Origin: Dipylidium caninum
Lineage: Eukaryota; Platyhelminthes; Cestoda; Cyclophyllidea; Dipylidiidae
Reading direction: 5' to 3'
DNA: 64,000 bases
Assembly: GCA_017562135.1 (NCBI GenBank)
Contig: QEYB01001685.1
Coordinates: 1,024,697-1,088,696, forward strand
Shown here: piece by piece, positions 39,630 through 53,039 of the stretch
Layout of the letters: each line of letters begins with the position of its first letter
Position numbering within the stretch: position 1 is the stretch's first letter
Notes under the pieces: generated by a model
What the model was told of the DNA's origin: nothing
Database searches by the model: none
The model's input: only the letters and a program-made list of their open reading frames with translations
Position numbers and translations under genes: made by a program

Positions 39630-42600
39630 AATATGGTAAGCACGTTACAATACCTCTACCAGACTTAGCCGAACACAGACTGTACAAAACGCTCGTTTCA
39701 CAGTTTCCACGCAAGTTGACATCGGATGGGCAAGACTCCTTGCACTTTCACCTCGTGAAGCAATGGACTGTTTGATAACCTTCCAATGGCTTATGCGTGG
39801 AGACCGTAAGCTACTTGGTTTCATACAGACTTTTTTGGGCTAGTAAATAGTAAAGGCAGGTCGGCAGATTTACCTCAAAAGTAGTTGCTTAAAGGCCGAG
39901 AGAATCCTCGCGGAGCAGACAATCAAGAAGAGCGTGACTGATGGTTTTCTGTCTGACCTTGAGTCTACAGTTTCGCAAGGTGACTTAATGCAATAACGAG
40001 AATCCGGAAAAAGAAGACTGTGGGCGAAGGCACATGGGTAAGATTCAGTGGTAAATTCGGGAATTTGCAAACAGGCTTTGGTTGGAAGTGTGCGTCCAGG
40101 AACGTCAAGAAGAAAGGAACAGGTGGGAAGCCGACTATCATTCTCGGGTCACAGATTGTACGTACATTGTTCGCCCATCCAGTTGAGCGGAAGATTATTT
40201 GTTATGTATCATCAATGTTGTCGTGAAGAGGATAGGATAAAACACGATGTTGCAGAAAAGGAGGGGACGCAGTCATCGTTCACCTGGAAACCAGCTCCAG
40301 ACTACGGGGTTCTTCATACTGGTCAGACCGACGGAATAACACTGGATTTCGATATATTCAGTCGCCATTAAGACAAACTAGCTTAACGGTTGTAGTTCCA
40401 GTTTGTACTTTCTTAGTCGGCAGTTGCAGTTACGTCGAGCCGGTCAAACCTCAGTCAGGAATGAATAGGGGAATAAAGGGAAGAAGTCGTAGTGAAAGAT
40501 ACAACGAAATATGCCCATACAGTCATATCGTCACTTAGGCGAACGCCTTATGTCTATTAGTCACCAAAAAAGACGACGTCCTCAGTCGACGCAGCCATTG
40601 GATTGGCAGCAGCATGAGGATACAGGATGCTACATCCACCGCTTCTTGTACATGGTGGTGCCTCGATGGACACAATAGGAGTGTTGGGAGATGTTAGACT
40701 TAATAAAAATGCTTATGTGATGTCCTTTCGGTATTTGCTATGTTTAAGCGTTATTTTATAGTTCGTTTTCCGGCTAAGGGCTAACGACTGCATAAACTAG
40801 AATAAGTTATTTTTCCTGCTTCGCATCTATAAGGATTTAGCTTTTCTGTTATAACGTTGAAGTTGCCTTGGCCATCGTTAAGCAATGCCATAACCTCGAA
40901 AGTGATAGGAAACGTCACCTCACCTCACGTTGCGATATTTATGGTTTTTTATTCAGACGGGGGTGGCTGCACGCAAAAATTTTGTGAACCTCTAAGTCTT
41001 AAGTGCGCCGGTGTTCCATGGACGTACTTTAAGATCGTATTGACTTACAAATGTTTACCGTAGAGTCCGATACCTTTCGAGGCCAAGTCCAACCCTAATC
41101 CCCACAACGTAGTTAACGGCGAAAATTCGAAATGCACGTCCAGCTGAACCGACAATTCAAGAGACTCGTGTACTGAGGACTTATGAACCTCTCTGAGCAA
41201 TTCCTCGAAAGCTATCTAACTCTTCAGGAACACGATTCGCCTCTTAAGGCTTTCTACGCGGTTCAATAAGCAGGTGTGCATGACAGCAACATTAAGTTTT
41301 GGCAAGAAGTGACGAGGTTTACCATTAGAGGGTTCTAAAGTGCAGAAAGTTCCTTAAAGTAAATTACAAAAGCTTTTCACGTGCCTGACCACTCTCTGAT
41401 GCGCCTGTGAGAAAAGTATGCTAAACTGCGTCAGCCGAGAAAATTGTACCAGATCATCACTGTGTCACTCACCCAGCCCACAGCGAGCATTTCCAAAAGC
41501 TCTTTCGTTGGTTCATGTCATAGCTAAGAGTTAAGTTTAACGTAAGGATATGCGAAAAGTACTGCGATCGGTGGATGGATGGGAGTCCTGAAGTGTATCG
41601 CTCTTAGCATCTTTGTTACTAGTACCGTTCCGTACACAAAAAGTCTCTCACATGATACAGGACAGAATTCCGAGGACATTCGAATATGCAGAGTTCTAGT
41701 TTCCACTTAATTCTGTTCAAAACCACTAGGAGTCGGATATGGGGAGAGGGAATGAGAAGAAGCACAGGAAGAAGTGTGAGTAGCAGTTTATAAGTGACAA
41801 TGTGTTAAACGGAGACTCCGTTCTCGTCGTCGTCCATCGTCGTCCATGTAACTTCGCGTCGAATGGTGAGGATGCTGCCTCTAAATGATATCTTTGTATG
41901 AACGACACGAACTCCAATGGCTTTTGGTCTCTCCTCAATGTCAGCTTCAACAGAAAGCAGTAATTGCAAACATTTTTACCAAAAAATGCTGAGCTATGTA
42001 TTTATGATTTTGTTTAACGTTGATATGAGGTTAAGTGGACGAATTTAGATTGATGAAGGAGAAGTGCAGATGTGGCCGCCAGGAGGCACGAAAGAGATTT
42101 GCAGAAAATAGGTGACAGCGGCCTCGGATTGTGGTACTTACTTCAACTTTGTCCTCCGTACGTCTAAGTTATTCGTATGGCCATGAAGAAGACATGTTGC
42201 AGTGGGAGAAAAGGTGCAGGTGTCCGACAAAGATGAAATCGCCATTTTAGCTCACTTGCAATCGTCATGTGACGGAAGTCGCCTTATCTCGAATTACATG
42301 AAAAATCCTGCAGAAAGTGGGGCCCTCTCCTGTGGGCTAACGGTAACCCATTACGCCGCTTTCTCTGTTGAACCGTGCGACTGATCTTCCAGGGTTCAGG
42401 AAAGGTCCTCAAAACAGGGCTCCCAAGATACGAAAAATGACTACAATACATGTGGTCAGCTTTGAAATGAACCCACCAGGAGAAAGAATTTACAACGGTA
42501 GTGCTAATGGAGTTCCTCGCTGTAGGTCTCGTGGCTTCCCCAAAGGTCGTGTGTGCACTTTCCTCTATTGTTTCATCACGGCAGATTTCACCGACAAGCA

Positions 42601-43550
42601 TACCGGCGAGTGGTCAGCCACAGTGAGAAGCCTTCGTAATTTATTGTTAAAGGAGTGTGTTGCAAATCCTACGAGGTTCACTTTGTCTAAGGGTCAATTA
42701 GGACGATTCCCAATTTGGACACCTCGGCGCCTTCATAAACAAGATGATCTCCTTCCACTTTCGATGATGGACCGCGGAACGTCTTGCCGAAACTCATGAT
42801 TGTTGAAAAAGTGCGGTCGACCGATCACACCACCTCGGCTGTTTTTGTGGATGCAGCGTTATAGAGCTTAAAGAAGCTCAGAAATCTTTAACGCATCAGT
42901 CTGTTCAATAGTCCTCCACGGTAGATGACACGTGTGGGTAGCAATCTTCGAGGTCATCGTTCATCAACCCGGTGGATAGGTGAAGGTAAATTACCCACAC
43001 AACAACAAGTCGCTTAAAGCCAGCTCCACTTATCACTTTGCTGCTTTCGGTACCACTGATAAATGAAGGTGTTCCGGTAAGTTCCTTCTACCATTTCACC
43101 GAGTAGGCGCTCCTTCATAGGCTTACTGAATGTCACCTTCATTTGACATATGATCCAACCGAAGAAAATGGAAATGATATCACACTGGCACACAACACAC
43201 AACTTTAGCCTTCTTGGCATATAGGGTCCGCCCTGGTTGAGGTAGGCAGCTCTCACTGCAGGCCCACTTTACCTTACCTCAAAGAGCTCGTCTACTCCTC
43301 TGCGCGCAGCCTGCAGTTGACTCTCGAATAAGGCGACATAAACCAGAGTATAATATGCACGAATGTAAAAGAGACTCTACACACACTCCAGCCTATTGCA
43401 TCTTTCCGGATGCTTGCATATGAAGTACAAGGATCACGGTAATACGGAAAGGGTCGCTTAGGCAGTGAGAGGTACGGGAGAACTTCTGTTTTGCCTTATG
43501 GAATTGGCAGTGGGCGTGAACTCGGTCAACTCTCTTTTACTCTACGAAAC
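39630..43550. other. Gene-poor DNA with no recognised feature
   Basis: Open frames here are short or lack family resemblance. The longest are 143 codons plus strand at 42368-42799 and 105 codons minus strand at 42284-42601, which overlap on opposite strands. They look like eroded repeat sequence rather than genes. Confidence 0.45.
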
Positions 43551-43559
43551 TTGCCTTGC

Positions 43560-43970
43560 CTTGTCGTGTCTCTGTCCTCGTCGTCTTACTTCAATGACAT
43601 GACGGACGTAGTCCACTGTGGAAAATCGAACGCTACATGGCGTTTCCTAGCGTCATCGAGGTGAAGATATTAGTTAACGTTTAGCAGGTCTACGTGCCCA
43701 CTTTTTGCCCAACGCGAAAAATGACACAATTCCCTAGGCTGCTAAAATGTTACAATTCAGGTGTGACAAAATTCCTAGTAAGTTATCTTCAAATTTTAAT
43801 ATTCTCAACTCATCGACTCCTTGGGACATCGCAGGTGCAGTGGAGGATGAACATTCCTAAAGTATACAAATTCTTCGTCTGTGAGAAATCAGCTTCCGCT
43901 TGGACAAGTGCTGGCTGTTTGTGCCGCCTTGACCTATCGCTCCCCACTGACTTCGATACAGTTTGACCTC
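43560..43970 (+). repeat. Diverged repeat, copy 1
   Basis: Blocks GCGTTTCCTAGCGTC, AGGCTGCTAAAATG and TTACAATT, then TCCTTGGGACATCGCAGGTGC recur in the same order at 44260-44760. Identity between blocks is low. Confidence 0.5.
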
Positions 43971-44259
43971 TTATCTGATTCAATTTGAAGGGGTTAGGTG
44001 CCTGAAAAAGAGCTACAAAGTGCAGTCTATTTATAGCAAATACAAAAAGAATGTGAGGACGAAACAGTTCAAGTGTTAATGAAGTGCATCTTACCTCATG
44101 CATTTGCAATTTTCGCATTAGGGTCGTACTTGATCCTGAAGGCGATCGGACTCTACGGTAGACCCTTGTAAGCCATGTAACAGTGATTTAATTCGAGATA
44201 TTCAAACCTCTTTGAGACGGTTAGGACGAAGAATTTCCCTTGAAGTCACTTCCGTCTGA

Positions 44260-44760
44260 TTAAAAACCATGGCTGTTGCGACGCTGCGTTTCCTAACGTC
44301 CTCGGGCTAAGGACCAAGTCAGCTTTCCCTCTTTCTGCCTGACTCGAAGAATGATAAGATCCGCGAGGCTGCTAAAATGCTACAATTTTCTCCAATGGAC
44401 GTGAAGAAGTGAAAATGACTTATAATAGAATGTGAAGTTGGTCGCTAACGGTCAGATTTGGTAAATCTCTTCCTGCATTATTTACATTTTTCAATATCCT
44501 CAACTGATAGACCTCTTAGGACATAGCAGGTGCGATGGGAAATGAACTAGCCCAGAGGTCCCGAGTCTGCACCTGGAGAATAACCAGCTTTCGCCAGGAA
44601 GAGTACTGCTTTTTAATCTCCACGTCGGATGCGAAGATAGGGGTGCCCGCCGATCCAGTGAGTTGTGGAACCGTGGGACCAGTTTGGTAACAGCATCTTC
44701 GACAAGAATGAATCTCCTCCAAGTTCATTGAGAGTGAATTCCTTTGGCTTCATTTTCTCT
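44260..44760 (+). repeat. Diverged repeat, copy 2
   Basis: Direct partner of 43560-43970 (GCGTTTCCTAACGTC, AGGCTGCTAAAATGCTACAATT, CTCTTAGGACATAGCAGGTGC). The two lie about 0.7 kb apart, so this may be a local tandem duplication of a transposon remnant. Confidence 0.5.
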
Positions 44761-45069
44761 TTCTCTGTTCGCCCTCTTCATGGCAATTAAAACGCTCATA
44801 TGGCAACTGGAGTAGTGGGTGTGTAAGAGATGGACGGTGGTTCTGCCAGGCACACTGTATACTCATGTCATTGCCAAGACAATGTCTTCCAGATGACTAA
44901 TCGGAATAAACGCTCTTTCAATTGATGATATGACTGTATGGGAGTTTTTCGGTGTATCTTTCGACGACCGACTCTCTTGACTGCTGCATCAATATCTTTT
45001 GTGTAACATGGTGAAAGTTTCGAAGTCTACTGCTATCTTCGCCTATTTATTCTCCGTAGCTTCCATTGC

Positions 45070-45105
45070 CTTTCATTGTACCACGTTCTTTCATTGTACC
45101 ACGTT
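45070..45105. repeat. Perfect 18-bp tandem duplication
   Basis: CTTTCATTGTACCACGTT occurs twice in immediate succession. It is non-coding. Confidence 0.85.
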
Positions 45106-46089
45106 CTCTGTGTGTAATTTCAACAATTGCATGTCCATTTGCTCTTTAAGCTCCCTTTGACTAACATTATCCCCCGTCTGGATTTCCTTTCGCCTATTAT
45201 TTCTTTTTGACATTTGTAGAAATCTAGTTCCAACCAATGCTACTTTGAAAATTCCCGATTTCAACGTCGATTTTTCCACAGTCTTCTAAGTTCTCAGGTT
45301 TGCTCTGCGGGATGACAATTGGTTAAATCACTTCGCGGAAAGTGTGGACTTAAGGCCAGAGAGAAATGGCTTTTCGGTGGATTCCTTTACTTGGCTTTAT
45401 TATTTACTACCCCACAAGGCATTTAAAACACCAAGTGCCTTACGGCCTCCAGGCACAAACCACTTGAAGGCATGGCAAATAGTTCATTGCCTGACGAAGT
45501 GCAAACGTTACGACTCTTGCCTATCTAGTAATTATTAGGAAAGATACTATGAAACGAGGGTTCTGTTTTATCTGTGTTCGGTTTGGACTGAAATTGCTAC
45601 ATTGAAAGAGGTACTCGATATCTTTATTTGTGAATATTAAAAGTAGTTTTCCTACAAATTTTATGGAATTGTTTTGTTTTTGTATTAAAGCTTTATTTTT
45701 TGCCGAAACCAGATGGGAACGAAATGCGTTTTACATTCACCTTTCTTATACGCTTCCGAATTCAATCATAGCATATCACAACAGGCTACTAGAAAAATTA
45801 ATGGTATATTCGGAGGTGGATCCACTAATCAAAAATAAGCTCGATGTTGGGTCCAAAATCTTCGTTCTGGCAATTTGAGTATTGTAAAGGAGCTTCGAGA
45901 AAGGTCACAGGTTCGTGTTTGTAACGAGGAGGTAGAATTGATGACGACGACTTTTGGAATCCGATCAAAAAATCAAACTATTTGTGTTCTCTGGTCTAAA
46001 ACTAGGGGCTCGCTATGCTAGTGGAAAGTATTTTGGGTGGACATACTAAATATTGCGAAAAATTTTGCCCTTTGTATACTTATGTTCAA

Positions 46090-46200
46090 AGCCTGTCTCA
46101 TAGTTTCGACCTGATATTAACCCCGTGGATATAGCCTCCAGGCATTCGAGACAACCTCACGCAGAGTGGACCCAGTTTAGTGCTACCAAATAAACCTTAC
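46090..46200 (+). repeat. Diverged dispersed repeat, copy C (partial)
   Basis: TCTCATAGTTTCGACC, CCGTGGATATA and CGAGACAACCTCACGCAG match, in order, blocks of the copy at 25785-25930. It is partial and diverged. Confidence 0.4.
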
Positions 46201-46603
46201 ATTGATAGCGTAAAGTTATATTACGTCTGACATCCACCGGAACAAACATGGTCAGGCAGGCTCCTGTGTTAAAAGCATTGAAGGCCATTTTTCCTGATTC
46301 CTTCCAGCTTTTTTCCTTTTTAGTCACAAAGGCCACCTCTTAAGACTCTCATGTGATGAGACACTAATTTTGAAGGCTTAGGAGCGCCCATGAGGGCTGT
46401 CATAATTGCCTTTACTAGGTTCCTTCCCACACCCGAAAAGGGTATTCTTTTGGCCCAACCTGGAAGAGTATTTCTCGTAATGAAATTTGCTTTTTCCCAA
46501 TATGGCCACCGTTGCGACCGACTGCTTGGTGTCTGAGAACCCGTAGAAGGCATGCGCAAGCTTCCATGTATTTAAAAATGTCAAATGAACAAGAGTTTGA
46601 AAA

Positions 46604-47125
46604 TTAGGGGGTCCGATAGATGGGCGAATTGTCGTCCGGTGGGCACGTGGATGGCCGAGCGAGGGAGGAATTGCGGGTTTGTTCTGGATTGAGAGGTCCG
46701 GCAAGAGGCGAATTGAAGGTGGCAGATCGACTCGGTGAACTTTTGGCGACTTCAACTGAGGCAGGAGTGAGAACGCGGCTCCTGAAGAGAGCGGACGGGA
46801 CGTAGGCGAAGGCCTGCGATCCGGGAATGCGTTTAATGTGAGGTGGAGGATCGAGAGCGTAAGATTTCGGTTCACAGATTGGCCAGGGCCTTGTATTTAC
46901 TGACGGAACAGGCCTGTGAGGCGCTGCTCTCGGTAGACAGCCGGCCTGCAGCATGGTCTCTGCGATCCCCACGGCCTGTTTCACCACGAAATGGGCCTCG
47001 CAACGGCAGAAGTCTACATAGGGCCACTCGGTGATGCCGGAGGGGCTGTCGAATTGTTGTTTTTCCACGCTTGGCTTTTCTCTCTTAACTGGCCACTCAT
47101 CTTCGCTGCAGGTGGACGTTTGCAT
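46604..47125 (-). CDS. Possible minus-strand exon or small gene, Pro/Ser-rich
   Basis: The minus-strand frame is open from 47254 (first ATG at 47125, MQTSTCSEDEW) to a TAA at 46604: 173 codons from that ATG. GC-rich third positions and a plausible protein (EWPYVDFCRCEAHFVVKQAV, then a Pro/Ser-rich tail ending SPIYRTP) favour coding. The region is GC-rich, so frames on the other strand are also open. No family is recognised, and no polyadenylation hexamer lies close downstream. It could be the terminal exon of a gene entering from the right through the CACCTGCAG acceptor. Confidence 0.35.
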   Translation of the reverse strand: MQTSTCSEDEWPVKREKPSVEKQQFDSPSGITEWPYVDFCRCEAHFVVKQAVGIAETMLQAGCLPRAAPHRPVPSVNTRPWPICEPKSYALDPPPHIKRIPGSQAFAYVPSALFRSRVLTPASVEVAKSSPSRSATFNSPLAGPLNPEQTRNSSLARPSTCPPDDNSPIYRTP

Positions 47126-47259
47126 CTCGCGGGTTTGGAAGGGCGGTGGCCAAGACAATGACTGGAAGTGTTTGTCACGTGAACGGGTGCACGTGGGTTG
47201 CCATTGTCCAGCCAGTTTCCACCGCCACAGACATTCACATGCTGAGTCAGCCACTTAGC

Positions 47260-49000
47260 AACCCACTGGGAATAACCCTTTCTTCCCCTCTCTGCCTGCC
47301 TCCGTCACTCTCTCCCTCAATCAAACCACCCCAACACACGCGTTGACGACAGTTTGCAGGCAACCTTAATAAAAAGAAATGGCGCGCTGACGCACCCAGC
47401 TGCCTCATTGAACAAAATTTTCCTTGCCTTGAATGCCTTCCCCCTCATCCAAACGTGGCAGCTTGCCGACACCTTCTCTCCGACCACTAAAAGATGTGCG
47501 CACAGTAGAGAAGAGGGCAAGACACATTAGTTATTTCCCTCCTCCCTTCTTCTCGAATGCCCCTATAACTCACGATTTGGAACGTGAAAACGTAAACTTT
47601 CTCTCTCATCTCTTGGATGGGTCCAAAATGCAGACATTCCGACAAGCCGGTTGGAACGCCTGTGGCGGGCAACGAAGAGAGGGAAGGGAATGAGTAGAGA
47701 GCCAACATAAACTGCATCTACGTCAGTTATGAATACCTAGGGTCGACTTGTGGGGATTCGTTACGAGGAGTCCGTTAAAGATCAGATAGTGATGAAGATG
47801 ATGCCCGAATGATAAGAAAAATCTCCTTTATGTCCTAGTGCTTATGCCGTCTTACTGAATCCCCTTGCATTACCATCATTTTGAGCCGACCACCCTTTAT
47901 ACAATCGTACATTTTGTCAAGACCGACGAGATGAGTTGAGTTTATTCAGCAGAAGATGGACCCATTGTAAGTCAAGTTCATTCATTCGACGGGGTTGCAG
48001 CGAAAGTGACTCAAAACGAGGCTATCAAGTCGGCTCGAAAGGGCTGTCAACCTTTATCCCAATTCATTGATACCAACTGGTCGAACATATTCACAACTTG
48101 AGAGCCAGACGGCAACGATCAGCCTAAGAAAACCAGGCCTTCTCCCAGGGGCAATATAAAGCCATTTCGATGTATGTTATATTGGCTGAACGCCCTATAC
48201 TTCCCTTGATAGATCTGGCTCTCACCTACCAAAGTCGGAATTCAACCACCGTGCTGTTATACTACCATTTCCTAGCGGGAGAATTCCAGTAAGCCCGTCG
48301 TTAATCCCGAAAAGTCATAGGGATGAAAGGGATTGACAGAAACAATACACAAATATATTTTCCACACTCGCTTATTAAAAGGTCTTCTGGAATGGATATC
48401 GCATGCAGGTGGTATTCTTTGCGCTCGTCGGGAGAGAAAAGCTGATAACATATATCTATCATACTTTGTTAGGTGGAAGAGTGAGGGTCTCCAGATGTAT
48501 TTCCTCTCCATGTTATGTGAGATTCACCCATGTCTATCACAGTAAGTGGGTTTAAATGGCAATTTTTTTTGCCGTTAAACACCGGCACCTTTTCTCCCAG
48601 ATCAACAAGTCTTCGTCATGAGCATACGATTTGCTTGGGTCTCCTCTACTGCTGTCACTTCTATCTCTCAAACCTCCCTTGAAGTTTCACAAGGTCCAAT
48701 TAACATTTCTCTTTCACTGATCGCAATTCGCCAAACTCATCTCCGTCTAACTAAGAACAAAATCCGAAGTGCAAAGTTTAACGTGACTTTGGAGATGCGT
48801 GCTGGCAGCTAATGCCTCTTGTTGAAACAGTTTTATCTCTTACCTCAGCCAACATGGAGGGAAATAACGGGGATCATCACGATGTCATTCACTATGGCGC
48901 ATGACGAAGATTTGGTGCCGGAAAAAGAACCACACAACACCGTATATTTATAGCAAATCCAAAGCAAAACCGCTTAAGCTGTATTATTAATTCTAATACT
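47260..49000. other. Stretch without recognised features
   Basis: Only short frames on both strands, including a 70-codon plus and 79-codon minus pair overlapping at 48272-48545. No repeat match was noticed elsewhere in the window. Confidence 0.4.
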
Positions 49001-50742
49001 TTATCTCACTGTTCGGATGATCCACCTCAACTTATTCTGATGTCGTCAACGGCGACACCCAGAGGAGTCGACGAGCATGCTAAGATGAGACGAAGTGAGC
49101 CTGCCGAATGAGCTGTCTGGCACAGGTGGAAGTGGATTTAAAATAACTCGTTGTCGTGGGACTTATCTTACTCCCTATTGTAGAGCAAAGCATCTGATGA
49201 AGAATGACTCCACAGGAAAGACGGACGACACCATAGCCACATTTACATGCTGCCCAACGTAATCGACGATTATACAGACTCATGAGCTGCAGGTATCTGC
49301 GCTTGCATGTTTCGCGAATTCATTCGCAGACTGACTTTTTATCTCCATTCTGAGTCTTCTTCACCGCAACACTTGGACCGAATGACTTGATCACTTTGGC
49401 TTTTCCTGACTGCAATTCATCCACCTCCTGACTTCTCTTCGGATGGTTGACCGTATTCACACGGTGACCACCCATTCGCTGGTGGGTCAGCAAAGCACTT
49501 CCCTGCGTCCGCTTCACACTCTGCTGACACGCTCGGGGAGTTGCTGGATCAGTGTACTTAAGCATTGTTCCTCCACAATGCCTCTGAGCGAAAGTTGTCA
49601 TCCCAGTGAACTTGGAACACTGTGTCTAGGGAGGAATCTTTCTTACCACCTTCTCTCTCATTAATGCGCAGTCCTTGCTCTGCTGTCAACCAAGCCACTA
49701 GAAACGTAATTTTTGAAAGTGGTGGTTAAGAGGTTCCTAAAGGAGATATTGATATTGTGTCTGCGATATCAGATCGTCTCGGGATTTGACGAACCGGGCA
49801 ATATCTTGTCTCCAGAAGTGGCAGATCCCTTTTGATGCCAAAACATTTAGCACGTGATGTGGATAGACAAGACCCACAAACGATTACCTCTCACTTGCTA
49901 GGTGGGTAAATGATGTCTGGGTGTCTTGGTAGCATGAGATATTTCGAAATCCCTTAAAGTGGACTTATAACGATGTACCTCTCGGTCAGCGCAAAGGCGA
50001 GCTTATGCCTTTTAACTCTGGCCCCACACGCCCCATTAGAGGTGTTATGGGTGGCAAGTTACTGTTGGTTCTACACTTACTTGAGCCACTATTCAGCCAG
50101 ATTCGACTTACTCTCGGTCTAAAAATCACATTGATATTTCCACCTTCTGTTGGTGGAGAGTTACCGCATCCGTGAATAGGATGAGCTGCTTTGCGCAGAC
50201 GACGTCCAATGCACTCGACTCACGGTGAATCCGCTGACATTAAAGTGCTTTCGAAGAGGCGATGTTCACGTGAGACCACATCACATGCACCCTCTCGCAG
50301 TATAAATGCAACTGTCGCGCTCCGTGAAGAGACTTCTACGGTGAGTGTGAGGCTGAAATTTGAGAAACATTGCCAGATGCTGCTAGGAGGCTTTGCAACG
50401 ACTTCGGTTTCGCGAGTCGACCGCATGTAACTTGAATCGGATCTTTCGCCGTCAATGAGGATTGTGAAGGAGTGCGCAATAGTGCCTCCTCGCAACGCTT
50501 TTATCTGTGGGAACGATGTATAAATGGAAGGCAGAGTTGAAAATTTCGCCGCTGCTTTGTGCACTTCAAAAACAGCTGTTTACACTAATTACCACTTCGT
50601 TCACACACCTTTCGCATTTGCAGTTGAAGAGCCACGGAAATATTAGCCGAGGTTTGTGTAAATTTTAATTGCGTCCTCTTTTAATGCTAGTGCTATAGAA
50701 TGTCCACCCTGATCCCACTTTGGAGTGGACAGTGCTGCGGAC

Positions 50743-52049
50743 CTTAGACGAGCATCCTTCTAGTCCTCCTGTACATTCTTGCAAACCTATTTGTAGACGT
50801 GTTTCTCCCCCCCCCCTCGTCTTCTCGCCTGAATTCCGCCTCCGCAATAACTCTCCCAGCCTTTCTCGCCCTCATGATTACGGGTGCGCGAGGTTACACC
50901 GCCTCACTAGTGTCATCTTAAATTGCCATATAAATGTCGCCAGCAGATGAGTCAATATTAGATGGATCGCACAGCGAACGAAGTGGACCGAGCACTCTTC
51001 ATCCTCCGACGATATTTGCGTGCGAGCAACTATCACGAAAAAGGTGAAAAGAGCCTTCAGCGAGATGAAGGAGTTACCACAGGGAGGAAGGAGGATGCAT
51101 TGCTGGGTCAACCGATAAGTAGTTGTAGGGAGCAGGTGGTGGTAAATGTCAGTTGTAGCCGCTAAACTTGAGGTTGAAACCATAAAGCGTACGTTTGCCT
51201 AAAATGCGCTAGGCTGCTACTGAGAAGGGCACATTGCAGCGCGCGGTAGCTTGTTCGCATCTGCTAATATGAAAGCCGAAATTCTTATTTGACTTCCGGA
51301 AAGTCTTCCTTCTTATTATGTTTTTTGTCGAAAGCTTGATGGGATGACGACGACCGTTGGAAACCACTACACACACAACTACGTATGGAAATAACCATAT
51401 GACTACGGCTGAGTTGATGCATTTGCATACATTGAATTATGAAGGGAAAAATTTGACCTCTGTGGGCCTGGCGTACGAAATGGTATGGCGCACCTCTGTT
51501 GCTTTCTTCGCAATACCCGATTTCGCCGATTTGCACCAAATCCCCCCTCGTTATGAGAAGTGGATTAAGTGGATTCCGTTAAAAGCTCACAACACCACCG
51601 AACAACAAAATTGCTCAGTCTGCACGAAGCAGTGCTAGTGCATGACGATAACGCTGAACAATTACAGCCTCGATTGTTGTTAGCACGTTCTTTGGCTGAA
51701 GCGCAGTTGTGAACGTCCTCCACTCACTCCTCCACCGACCGCAATCTACCAGCCCCACACAACATTATTCCTCGCATAACAGAGTTTTTAGTCAACTTTC
51801 CATGGCATCACATGTGGTCGCCGTGAGTTGCGGTGATTTGCAGTCGTTCATGTACCCTCACGGCCGCGAGCCCGACACAACCGAGGTGTTTTTCTATGCA
51901 CATCGGACTTGGGCTTAAGTCGACTAATTCGGGTGTCAAGAACACGAGACACCGCAGAGGAGCCAACGAGCATGTTGAGATGAGGTGAAGTACGCCTGTC
52001 TGGAGGGCTGCCGCCTCGACAACTCCAAAGAATTGGACAATCAGGGCGA
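50743..52049 (+). repeat. 1.3-kb direct repeat, copy 1
   Basis: It recurs in the same orientation at 62629-64000. Shared order: GACGAGCATCC..CTAGTCCTCC, a C-rich run, TAGATGGATCGCACAGCGAACG, AAAGGTGAAAAGAGCCTTCAG, CGTATGGAAATAACC, TTTGCATACATTGAATTA, GCATAACAGAGTT, and GAATTGGACAATCAGGG. No long coding frame is preserved in either copy. Confidence 0.75.
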
Positions 52050-53039
52050 ACTGGCCACGCAATGAAAACAAACGTCGATGAGCAAGTTGAGACGAGGCGA
52101 AAGAGGCGAATTGGGCTTGATGAGTAGGAATGCCAGGCAGACCCCGGGTCCGTTAGCAATAACTCAGAAGTTATTTTCACCCTGTAGCGTCACATGTTGG
52201 TGTGCTTTATGCAAGCATCCAGGATTGTGCAGTTGACTGGAGTGTTTGCGCAGTCACATGCATGCCCAACCCAACATCGGAGAAGTATTGCAGCTATTTG
52301 CATTCGCCAAGTTTCCGACAAACGAGACGTTAAAGGGAAAGGCAGAGAAAGCTAGTATGATACAAAGACAGATTGAAAACTATTTGCACTTCGCGCCACA
52401 CGCCATGCGTTGCTCAGGACGACGAAAGTACGACCACGAGAGGCGGAAGAAGACTACGCAGTCGCGAGCACGTATCACCTAAATTATGTTCAGATATGCA
52501 CATTAATGCAGATCCCATTTCGGTTTTCGTCGATTTATTCGGATGCCGCGTACACACGACACCCAGAGGAGTCGACGACAACGTCGCGACGAGGCGAAGG
52601 AGACAAATTGCGCTCGATAAGGGAAACACAAAGGTGAGCCCATAGTGAGAAGAAGAAGCAATTTATCCTCATTGGCCCTTACTCAGCGGTCACCTTGTGA
52701 GATCGGAAAACAGCCCCTTATAAACACCAAATCAAGGGCTTTGCACCTTGTCTTGTCACGGGATAATGTGCTTTTGAGTGAAGTCTGCAGAAGTGCGAGA
52801 GCCCGTGGAATTACACTAGACTAGCTTCTCGCAAGCAAGACGGCATACAGGAGCATCTGCAAAGACTGCGACTGAGGCTTAGGCTGTGGATTTGCCACAT
52901 GTACTGTGATCGGTTGATGGACCACAGTCTCGAGGTCTCTCGATCTCAGCTGCTCTGTTTGTAGTACCTATTCGCACTAACGAAGATACGCTTCACGTAG
53001 AGACTTCGAATTCCGCGTGCCTCTCGTGTCTCGTACGTA

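Noticed and set aside
42284..42799. Overlapping 143-codon plus and 105-codon minus frames
   Set aside because: Opposite-strand overlap, no family resemblance and no splice support; likely repeat debris.
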